A DNA stretch of 64,000 nt from Sphingobacteriales bacterium (lineage in GTDB: Bacteria > Bacteroidota > Bacteroidia > Chitinophagales > CAIOSU01), in assembly GCA_027483645.1 (NCBI GenBank), contig JAIXUD010000009.1, positions 366,814 to 430,813 on the forward strand, in the 5' to 3' direction. Positions 7,066 to 14,675 of this stretch are shown here, one piece after another. The position numbers and the translations under genes were made by a program. The first letter of the stretch is position 1; every line of letters begins with the position of its first letter. The notes beneath the pieces were generated by a model that was given only the letters and a program-made list of their open reading frames with translations, was not told where the DNA came from and made no database searches.

Positions 7066-9048
7066 ATGCAAATGTCTAAGTACCTCGCCGCAGCCTGCTT
7101 TATGGCCTGCTTATTTAACAGTCAGTCACTTTTGGCCAACGACAGTATTTACGAACAGAGACGATTGGCCTACATTAACAACAGCCTCAATACCATCAAT
7201 AACGACGTAATTACCATACAGGCATACGCCAATGGCGCTGCTGATACGGCTTTAATTAACGAATTGATTAATAGAATACCAACCAAAAGTACATCCGATT
7301 TTGATTTAGTGAAACTAGTGAGGGTACTGTTTCTAACAAATGGCACCCAAGACTCGCTTATATTACCGGGTATTGAAAATATACCTTACTGGCTAACCAA
7401 AGGCGATACCCTACGTGGCTATTGGTCGGAAAACCACATGATTATGTGGATGTCCTGCAATTTTCTGTTGAAAGAAAAGTATGGGTTTGCCGCCGATACT
7501 GCGCTAGAAACTCGGCTAAAGCATTACCTCAATTTGAAGATAAAATATGGCTTTTATGAGTTTTTCTCACCAGTATATGCGCCATTTTCCCTTAGCGGGC
7601 TGCTAAACCTTGCCGATTTTGCACAAGATCCCCAGATTAAAAGCTTAGCTACCCAAGCAGCTGTAAGGCTTTTGAAGGATTTGCTATTGGTAACCAACGA
7701 TAAAGGGGTAATGTTTGCCGTAGCAGGGAGAAGCTTCTATAGTAAATACGATAATGCTTACGACGAAAACCATAGCAGTCTCATTTACTTACTCACTGGC
7801 ATGGGCGATGCGCCCACTAGAGCCTCGCACTCCGGAGGTTTTTTGGCTACATCAACCCTTCAAGTAGATAGTATTGTTTCAAGTTGGAAACCGTTGTTGG
7901 ATACTACCTACTATATGGGTCATAGTTTGGATAGCGGCCTTATATTGAACAGTAGCCAACGTACACTAGACAAAACCATATTTACTTGGAGCTCAGGAGG
8001 TTATTTCCACCCAACGGTGGCCTTTCAAACTGCACAGTTGCTTACCGATTCTATGATTTGGTTCCATGTTGATTTTGAGGCATTTCGCATCTTCTCAACC
8101 TTTTCACCTCAAGCGGTGCTTGAGCTGTCAGAAAGTGTACCTGCAGTTTCAATGAGCACTGTTATTTCTGGCCAACAAGTTTCTATTTTCAAGCAAAATC
8201 AAGTTACCTTATCTTCTTTGAATAATTTTTGGCCTGGAAAGGTATCATATCAACAGTACCCTTGCATGGCCAATGTGGGCACCACGGCAGTTTATACCGC
8301 TTCGGGCATACCAACAACCGATTGGTATGACCGCAACTCTGACAATAGCAACGACCACCTACCTTACATTACCCAAGAAAAAAACGTAGCGCTGCTAATG
8401 TACCGCCCTGAGCCTAACAACATTTTGCTAAAAAGTACTGATGTAGCCCTGCACTTTAAGGATGCAGACTTTGATGAAGTACGAAACGATAGTTTGTGGC
8501 TTTTGGGCCGCGAAGGCAATGGATATGTAGCCGTGCGCCGCAGTTGTGTTGGCCAAATTAATAATGAACGCGCATGTGCCGCCGCAGAGGGCCAAAGTTG
8601 GGTGATAGTTGTTGGCGACTCATCCATGTACGGTACCTTCGATGATTTTGAAGATGTAATCTTACAGGCACAGTTTAGCGAGGAATGGTACAATGATTCC
8701 TTAACCAATGAAAGGGTCTACTATGCTAGCGTAACCGTAGATAGTATTGAGCTAGAATATGCTTGGCGACGTGATTTGCCTAGTGGTATTGAGGGCGTTG
8801 GCGAAAACAACACCAACTTTAAAGTATACCCCAACCCAACTGACAATGTAGTAAACATTGCTTTTGAAAACCCACTTGGGCTAGAAACCAACATACAAGT
8901 AACCAACATGCTCGGCCAAGTAGTGCATACCGCTGCAATAGAAGGCACCCAGGTGCAAGTGCAAACCCAAGATTGGCCTGATGGCGTTTACTTGATAATG
9001 GTGGAACAACAAGGTACTAAGAGCGTAGAGCGATTGGTAAAGTACTAG
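7066..9048 (+). CDS. Secreted T9SS type A protein, tandem paralogue 1
   Basis: 660 residues with a signal peptide (cleavage near SLLAND, residue 26) and a C-terminal T9SS type A sorting domain from about 585 (VYPNPTDNVVNI ... KSVERLVKY). The body I do not recognise. Residues 30-250 are helix-rich, with GYWSENHMIMWMS near 118, suggestive of an alpha/alpha toroid like those of polysaccharide lyases or glycosidases; the middle (about 300-560) looks beta-rich. That combination would fit a carbohydrate-active enzyme, but no catalytic motif is certain. It is about nine-tenths identical by eye to the next gene and has the same length, so the pair arose by duplication of a 2,337-bp unit. Confidence 0.85.
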   Translation: MQMSKYLAAACFMACLFNSQSLLANDSIYEQRRLAYINNSLNTINNDVITIQAYANGAADTALINELINRIPTKSTSDFDLVKLVRVLFLTNGTQDSLILPGIENIPYWLTKGDTLRGYWSENHMIMWMSCNFLLKEKYGFAADTALETRLKHYLNLKIKYGFYEFFSPVYAPFSLSGLLNLADFAQDPQIKSLATQAAVRLLKDLLLVTNDKGVMFAVAGRSFYSKYDNAYDENHSSLIYLLTGMGDAPTRASHSGGFLATSTLQVDSIVSSWKPLLDTTYYMGHSLDSGLILNSSQRTLDKTIFTWSSGGYFHPTVAFQTAQLLTDSMIWFHVDFEAFRIFSTFSPQAVLELSESVPAVSMSTVISGQQVSIFKQNQVTLSSLNNFWPGKVSYQQYPCMANVGTTAVYTASGIPTTDWYDRNSDNSNDHLPYITQEKNVALLMYRPEPNNILLKSTDVALHFKDADFDEVRNDSLWLLGREGNGYVAVRRSCVGQINNERACAAAEGQSWVIVVGDSSMYGTFDDFEDVILQAQFSEEWYNDSLTNERVYYASVTVDSIELEYAWRRDLPSGIEGVGENNTNFKVYPNPTDNVVNIAFENPLGLETNIQVTNMLGQVVHTAAIEGTQVQVQTQDWPDGVYLIMVEQQGTKSVERLVKY

Positions 9049-9053
9049 TAAAT

Positions 9054-9094
9054 ATCAAGACATCAGTATCAAGCAATCAGATACAGGCGTCAGG
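9054..9094. repeat. ATCAAG/GATAC-type micro-repeat
   Basis: Degenerate repeats of ATCAAG, ATCAG and GATAC follow the stop of the first paralogue. Read on the other strand they resemble the TTGATAC array at 47337-47376. Confidence 0.4.
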
Positions 9095-9239
9095 TTTTTT
9101 TAGGGTATTTAGATTTATGTGCTAACGTAGGACTGCTACAGTAGGTAAACACTTCAAATATTACCATTATACCGCTAAAGATAATTGCGCCCAATAGGAA
9201 TGGCCAGATGCTGCTTTTGCGACTTTCGGCAATGAGCAT
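9090..9239 (-). pseudogene. Relic or chimaera of the MATE gene 5' end (49 codons)
   Basis: An intact 49-codon frame starting ATG CTC ATT GCC GAA AGT CGC, almost the same as the first codons of the MATE gene (ATG CTC ACT GCC GAA AGC CGA). After residue 7 it diverges, but patches such as GCCATTCCTA and ATAATGGTA still resemble MATE DNA with deletions. The product would have one hydrophobic segment (PFLLGAIIFSGIMVIF). The upstream region matches the MATE promoter region but with a damaged -7 box. Most likely it is a fragment carried along with the duplication and then eroded; expression is doubtful. Confidence 0.6.
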
Positions 9240-9402
9240 TTACAGGCCATGATTGTTTAAGTGCGTAAAGTTATCAATTTAGAAGTGCAAAAAGCGGCTT
9301 GCTACATTTACTGATTTTTAAAGCAAAAAAAATAAGCCTAATAGCGTAGGAAAGCTAAACTTTTATGGCTAGATTGAAACTTCTTACTATCCTCAACTAC
9401 CT

Positions 9403-11385
9403 ATGCAAATGTTTAAGTACCTCGCCGCAGCCTGCTTTTTGGGCTGCCTATTTATCAGTCAGTCACTTTTGGCCAACGATACTATCTACGAACAGCGACG
9501 ACTAGCCTACATTAACAACAGCCTGAACACCAACAATAATGACGTAATGACCATACAGGCATACGCCAATGGAGCGGCAGATACGGCTTTAATCAACGAA
9601 TTAACGGATGCAATATCAGCCCAAACCACATCCGATTTCGCCTTAGTGAAACTCGTAAGGGTGTTGTTTCTAACAAATGGCACCCACGATTCGCTCATAA
9701 TTCCAGCCATTCAAAATATACCCTACTGGCTAACCAAAGGCGATACCACACGTGGTTATTGGTCGGAAAACCATATGATTATGTGGATGTCGTGCAATTA
9801 TCTGTTGAAAGAAAAGTATGGCTTTGCCGCCGATACCGCGCTGGAAACCCGCCTAAAGCATTACCTCAATTTGAAGATAAAATATGGTTATTATGAGTTT
9901 TTCTCATCGGTATATGCGCCATATACACTTAGCGGCTTGCTTAACCTTGCCGATTTTGCGCAAGATGCCCAAATAAAAAGCCTAGCTACCCAAGCAGCCG
10001 TAAGGCTTTTGAGGGATTTGCTATTGGTAACCAACGATAAAGGGGTAATGTTTGCGGTAGCAGGGCGAAACTACTACAGTAAATACGATAGGCCATACGA
10101 TCAAAACCATAACAACCTTATCTATTTACTCACCGGCATGGGCAATGTTCCAACAAGGGCTTCGCATGCTGGTGGATTTCTGGCAACATCAACTCTACAA
10201 GTAGATAGTATCATTTCCTCTTGGAAACCGTTAATAGACACTACCTACTTTATAGGTCATAGTTTGGATAGCGGCCTTATATTGAACAGTAGCCAACGCC
10301 CTTTAGACAAAACCATATTTACTTGGAGCTCAGGAGGTTATTTCCACCCCACTGTGGCCTTTCAATCTGCAGAATTGCTCACCGATTCAATGATTTGGTT
10401 TCATACCGATTTTGAGCCCTTTCGCATCTTCTCAACCTTTTCACCTCAAGCGGTGCTTGAGCTGTCAGAAAGCGTACCTGCAGTTTCAATGAGTACTGTT
10501 ATTTCTGGCCAACAAGTTTCTATTTTTAAACAAAATCAAGTTACCCTTACCTCTTTGCAAGATTTTTGGCCAGGAAAGGTTAGCTACCAACAGTATCCAT
10601 GTGTTGCCAACGTTGGCACTACGGCAGTTTATACTGCTTCGGGCATACCTAAGCCCAATTGGGATGACCGCAACGGAAACAATAGTAACGACCACCTACC
10701 CTACATTACCCAAGAAAAAAACGTAGCGCTGCTAATGTACCGCCCTGAGCCCAACAACATTTTGCTGAAAAGTACCGATGTAGCCCTGCACTTTCAGGAT
10801 GCAGACTTTGATGAAGTACGAAACGACAGTTTATGGCTTTTGGGCCGCGAAGGCAATGGATATGTAGCGGTGCGCCGCAGTTGTGTTGGCGAAATAAACA
10901 ACGTGCGCGCATGCGCCGCCGCAGAGGGCCAAAGTTGGGTGATAGTAGTAGGCGACTCATCCATGTACGGTACTTTCGATAATTTCGAGGATATAATATT
11001 GCAGTCGCAGTTTAGCGAGGAGTGGTATAATGATTCCACAACCAACCAAAGGGTATATTATGCAAGCGTAACGGTTGATGGGGTTGAGCTTGAGTATGCT
11101 TGGGGCCGCGGTTTGCCTAGTGGTATTGAGGGCGTTGGCGAAAACAACACCAACTTTAAAGTATACCCCAACCCAACTGACAATGTAGTAAACATTGCGT
11201 TTGAAAACCCACTTGGGCTGCAAACCAACATACAAGTAACCAACATGCTTGGCCAAGTAATGCATACTGCCGCAATAGAAGGCACCCAGCTGCAAGTGCA
11301 AACCCAAGATTGGCCTAATGGCGTTTACTTGATTATGGTTGAACAACAAGGTACTAAGAGTGTAGAGCGATTGGTGAAGTACTGA
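9403..11385 (+). CDS. Secreted T9SS type A protein, tandem paralogue 2
   Basis: Again 660 residues, with a signal peptide, a helix-rich N-half with SENHMIMWMS, a beta-rich middle and a T9SS type A sorting domain from about 585. Start and stop are each exactly 2,337 bp after those of paralogue 1, so no net insertion or deletion has occurred since duplication. Substitutions are scattered, with clusters near residues 60-75 and 410-420, whereas the sorting domain is almost unchanged. Both copies have intact frames, so both may be functional. The role is unknown, as for the first copy. Confidence 0.85.
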   Translation: MQMFKYLAAACFLGCLFISQSLLANDTIYEQRRLAYINNSLNTNNNDVMTIQAYANGAADTALINELTDAISAQTTSDFALVKLVRVLFLTNGTHDSLIIPAIQNIPYWLTKGDTTRGYWSENHMIMWMSCNYLLKEKYGFAADTALETRLKHYLNLKIKYGYYEFFSSVYAPYTLSGLLNLADFAQDAQIKSLATQAAVRLLRDLLLVTNDKGVMFAVAGRNYYSKYDRPYDQNHNNLIYLLTGMGNVPTRASHAGGFLATSTLQVDSIISSWKPLIDTTYFIGHSLDSGLILNSSQRPLDKTIFTWSSGGYFHPTVAFQSAELLTDSMIWFHTDFEPFRIFSTFSPQAVLELSESVPAVSMSTVISGQQVSIFKQNQVTLTSLQDFWPGKVSYQQYPCVANVGTTAVYTASGIPKPNWDDRNGNNSNDHLPYITQEKNVALLMYRPEPNNILLKSTDVALHFQDADFDEVRNDSLWLLGREGNGYVAVRRSCVGEINNVRACAAAEGQSWVIVVGDSSMYGTFDNFEDIILQSQFSEEWYNDSTTNQRVYYASVTVDGVELEYAWGRGLPSGIEGVGENNTNFKVYPNPTDNVVNIAFENPLGLQTNIQVTNMLGQVMHTAAIEGTQLQVQTQDWPNGVYLIMVEQQGTKSVERLVKY

Positions 11386-11443
11386 GATAGATAGTAAGGA
11401 TTAAAATATCAAACCTAGTCCTGCAATTTTGTGGATTATAGAT

Positions 11444-11480
11444 AAAGTGGGCGTCATATTAATGGCGTCCACTTTTTTAT
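11444..11480. terminator. Bidirectional terminator between convergent genes
   Basis: AAAGTGGGCGTCAT, loop ATTA, ATGGCGTCCACTTT (14 pairs including two G-T) followed by a T run on the + strand; an A-rich side serves the other strand weakly. It lies between paralogue 2 and the convergent DCC gene. Confidence 0.8.
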
Positions 11481-11879
11481 TTACCCTACAATAAATCTAG
11501 TCCTTTCTTCTGGGCTGGGTAAGCGGCAATTTTCTGATTTGCCGAACCAACGGTAACGATTGCGGGCAATGACATCATATACCCAATTGCGCAAAAACGG
11601 TGGCACAATGATAAAACCGTAACAAAGTGGCCATAAGCCAGAAAGCTTTTTGGCAATTCGCAAAGCAGCGGTGGAGCGGGTATAGATTGTATCCCCTTCA
11701 ATCAACACTACTGACGAATATTCCTCGGCATTGAGGCCGGCCTTGGTGAGCTTCTCTTTGGCAAAATCGGATTGAAGGGCCGCAAATTTAAAATGGTTCT
11801 TTGGATCGTGGTCAATCACAAAATTGACCGAAGCGTTGCAAAAGTTGCACACACCATCAAAAAATATTACGCGTTCCAT
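11481..11879 (-). CDS. Thiol-disulfide oxidoreductase, DCC family (DUF393)
   Basis: 132 residues with the defining FFDGVCNFCNASVNFV motif at the N-terminus (Asp followed by CxxC), the hallmark of the DCC/YuxK family of predicted thioredoxin-like proteins. The C-terminal region (YRWFGKSENCRLPSPEERTRFI) is also typical. Cytoplasmic, no signal peptide. Its ATG overlaps the stop of the upstream T9SS gene by one base (TAATG), so the two are translationally coupled; why a DCC protein follows a secreted protein is unclear. Confidence 0.88.
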   Translation of the reverse strand: MERVIFFDGVCNFCNASVNFVIDHDPKNHFKFAALQSDFAKEKLTKAGLNAEEYSSVVLIEGDTIYTRSTAALRIAKKLSGLWPLCYGFIIVPPFLRNWVYDVIARNRYRWFGKSENCRLPSPEERTRFIVG

Positions 11880-13762
11880 TAGAGTTTAATAAAGCGTGCG
11901 GTACGGTTAATAGTTCCTTTGGCATCGCTTACCTTCACTATATACATACCTGCTTGAAGAGACGCGGTAGCAATACCATTGCCAGTATATTCTTGCTGAA
12001 GCATGAGTTTACCAGAAATATCGAATACAGTTACGGTTACACCTTGCTCGCTTGTTGGCAGATCAAGGTAAAGCTGGTCAATAACCGGATTAGGATAAAC
12101 TTTAATGCTATTTTCGGCAGTGGGTTTCATGGGTTCAATAATGCCAACCAGTGGCACATCTTCGCCAAACAACGGACGAATCATAGGGGCACCGGTGATT
12201 TGCGACTGGAACCAAGTATTGTTGGAAAAGTAATAATTATGCTGGCTAGAATTGTTCTGTATATCCATGCCCACTTGCAAGTTTCTTTCTGAAACCTGCT
12301 GCCAACCTACATAAAAAGTACCGCTCACCACCGTTGGCACAGGCAATACAAATGTGGCAAAGCCATTTAAGCTATCCACGTACCTCGGCCTTTGAAAATC
12401 GATGGAATAAATGGTATCGTATGCGGTTCCGTCATTATTTACCGGCAATGAACTCCAAATAAAGAACGAAAACAACTCATTGGTAACATCTTCATTGATG
12501 CGTGTAAAGTGAATCAGCACCGCCCGCAAGGTATCCGGCTCATTGAGTGTAAACTCCATCGCAAAGCGCTTCAAACCTGTTGCCCCTGCAAGCCCGTAGC
12601 CCTTCTCTGCGGTGCCGTCATCATAGGCCAATAGGTTGTAAAATTCTACTGGGTTGATTACGGTATCGTTGTTGCGGCTAATGTCGCCACCCACTGGGTT
12701 TACAAACGTTTTCAGCGTTATCAATACACTATCGCCAGGGTCGGCATCGGGGAGGTTTTGTACATAATCCAATGAGGTGAAAACAAAACAACTATCGGAT
12801 TGTGGTGCTGAGTTGTAATTGAAGATGTTACTTGCAAATAGTTGATTTTGGGCGCTGCCGTTTACTTGCGAAAATGCTTGGTAGCGAAAGTCGATACTGG
12901 TATTGCTCGAGAAGTTGTTTTGGTAGCAAAGCGTTACATTAGAATCTACTTCGGTACTTTCATGGCCTTCAAACTGCAACCAAGGCATAGTGGTATAGTT
13001 TTTCAAAAAAGAGGTTGGCTCCTCAAGTACCGATGCATCACGCAGCACGGTATCGGCAAGCTCGCGGCTAGCATCCATGTATACATAATCTATATGCCAA
13101 TGGTCATTGTTGCCAGTAATAGTAGCCCGATTACGAAAACGGAAACGGAAATCGTTTCGGAAATAAAACAAGTCATCGAGCAAAACAAAAACCTGAGTAA
13201 ACTGAGGGTTAACTGGGCGAATATCGTTTCCATCTGCCCCCCAAACTGTTACCCAAGTGGTATCATCGAGGCTAAATTCCAACACTAGTGAGTCGCCTCG
13301 GTCAGGGTAATCGCCCAAACCCATCGGCTGGAACGAAAAGCTGAAATATACCGAATCGCCCACGCCCAACGGCAAGGTACTTAGGTTAATCGGTTTAGAG
13401 GTAAGCGTATCAGCGCCGCCCTCGGTAGGCGAGTTTACGTTTTGGCGGTATGGTTTGCCTATGGAATCAACCCCATCAAAGGTGGCGACACCGTAGCTTA
13501 TCTTGTTGATTGGGTAATCGTTGTTGATGTACACTTGCCTGTTCTGCCAGAAGGCAGTATCAGGGTATTGGCTGCGGTAAGAGAAGTCATCAATAAATGG
13601 CAACGATAGCGTATCGGCCTGCTTGCGGCTCACGGCTTCATTCCACCTTTGGCTACCCGGCACCATGGAGCGGTACTTCAAATCAACCACTTCTTCCACC
13701 TGTGCTTTTGCAGCAAATACGGCTATGGTAAACAAGAGTATAGTAAACAGCTTTCGCATCAT
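11879..13762 (-). CDS. Secreted T9SS type A sorting-domain protein, beta-rich
   Basis: 627 residues. A signal peptide ends near FAAKAQ (about 21). The body is rich in short beta strands and in Asp, Asn, Thr and Ser, with no domain I can name with certainty; stretches such as YFSFSFQPMGLGDYPDRGDSLVLEFS and WHIDYVYMDA resemble a MAM/jelly-roll-like module seen in many Bacteroidota surface proteins. The T9SS sorting domain runs from about 551 (IKVYPNPVIDQLYLDL) to the end. Export by T9SS to the cell surface or medium is likely. It is followed, by one-base overlap, by the DCC gene. Confidence 0.85.
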   Translation of the reverse strand: MMRKLFTILLFTIAVFAAKAQVEEVVDLKYRSMVPGSQRWNEAVSRKQADTLSLPFIDDFSYRSQYPDTAFWQNRQVYINNDYPINKISYGVATFDGVDSIGKPYRQNVNSPTEGGADTLTSKPINLSTLPLGVGDSVYFSFSFQPMGLGDYPDRGDSLVLEFSLDDTTWVTVWGADGNDIRPVNPQFTQVFVLLDDLFYFRNDFRFRFRNRATITGNNDHWHIDYVYMDASRELADTVLRDASVLEEPTSFLKNYTTMPWLQFEGHESTEVDSNVTLCYQNNFSSNTSIDFRYQAFSQVNGSAQNQLFASNIFNYNSAPQSDSCFVFTSLDYVQNLPDADPGDSVLITLKTFVNPVGGDISRNNDTVINPVEFYNLLAYDDGTAEKGYGLAGATGLKRFAMEFTLNEPDTLRAVLIHFTRINEDVTNELFSFFIWSSLPVNNDGTAYDTIYSIDFQRPRYVDSLNGFATFVLPVPTVVSGTFYVGWQQVSERNLQVGMDIQNNSSQHNYYFSNNTWFQSQITGAPMIRPLFGEDVPLVGIIEPMKPTAENSIKVYPNPVIDQLYLDLPTSEQGVTVTVFDISGKLMLQQEYTGNGIATASLQAGMYIVKVSDAKGTINRTARFIKL

Positions 13763-13826
13763 GGTTTTAGTTTCGAGCTAGGCCACTTTCAACAGCCTTG
13801 CAGTATACAATAGCGTATATAACGCC

Positions 13827-14675
13827 TTAAAAGTCATCAATATTACCATCCTCAGTAGTAGTGCTGTCAATTAGTCCCTCCGGGCAAGGATTATTACCAA
13901 TTTCATCTGGCAAATATTGCGAGAAGAACAAGTCGATTGGGGCACCTGCATCTAAAATAACACCTGATTGATACGCAGGTATTTGTTTTACAATTACAGC
14001 ATTCATGGTATCGGTTACCGAAGCATCGTATACCGTTGCAGCAATAGTAAGCCCCAGCTCCGTAACCAAAATCTGTGAGGTACCGTAGGAAAGCCCAATG
14101 AGGCAAGGTACTTCTACTGGACCGCCAAACCCGTTGCTTACCACCAAATCGACCCTTGAACCTATCGGCAAACGGAAGCCAGCGTTAATCGACCTACCAG
14201 CATACAACACATCCATTACAAAGTTTCCGTTAATGCCGGATGGCTTGTAAATAATACTATCAAGCTTCAAGCCAGCATTTTGCAGCTTCTTGCTGGCCTC
14301 CCTAAACGGTTTTTCAAAGATATCTGGTAGGGCAACCTTGGGTGGTTTAGCAGCATTAATAGTGATATAGATAACCCTGTTCTCTTTTACCTTACTCAGC
14401 GGTTTCGGCTCTTGGTCAACCACTGTAAGCGGCTTTTTGCCCGGTACAAATACCGAATCGTATACCACAAAGGCCAGTTTGGAAGCCTCCAAGGCCTCCT
14501 CCACTTCGGTTACGGTAAGGCCTGTAAGGTCGCGCACGGTAACGCTCTCGCCAAAGCGGGTATAACTTTTTAAGTACCAAACGGTACCGAATAGGAGCAT
14601 AATTAATATGAGTATGGCTACTGCCATATTCACTACAAATACCCTACTGAAAACAAAACTAACTATGCCTTTCAA
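13827..14675 (-). CDS. Membrane-anchored PASTA-domain protein
   Basis: 282 residues: short cytoplasmic start, one membrane segment (about 12-32), then three PASTA-like repeats (about 37-108, 111-182 and 187-253), each with a VxxxxPxxG-type turn and a final VxLxxS strand. PASTA domains bind peptidoglycan fragments or serve as spacers in the periplasm. There is no kinase or penicillin-binding domain. It starts inside the last 17 bases of the double Ddl gene, so the two are co-translated; that neighbour argues for a cell-wall role. Confidence 0.85.
   Translation of the reverse strand: MKGIVSFVFSRVFVVNMAVAILILIMLLFGTVWYLKSYTRFGESVTVRDLTGLTVTEVEEALEASKLAFVVYDSVFVPGKKPLTVVDQEPKPLSKVKENRVIYITINAAKPPKVALPDIFEKPFREASKKLQNAGLKLDSIIYKPSGINGNFVMDVLYAGRSINAGFRLPIGSRVDLVVSNGFGGPVEVPCLIGLSYGTSQILVTELGLTIAATVYDASVTDTMNAVIVKQIPAYQSGVILDAGAPIDLFFSQYLPDEIGNNPCPEGLIDSTTTEDGNIDDF

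Noticed and set aside
9090-9239. A full second MATE gene
   Set aside because: Only the first seven codons and scattered patches match; the frame stops after 49 codons.
12842-13288. 148-codon + strand frame inside the T9SS gene
   Set aside because: It lies wholly antisense to a well-supported gene with a signal peptide and sorting domain, and has no recognisable features.
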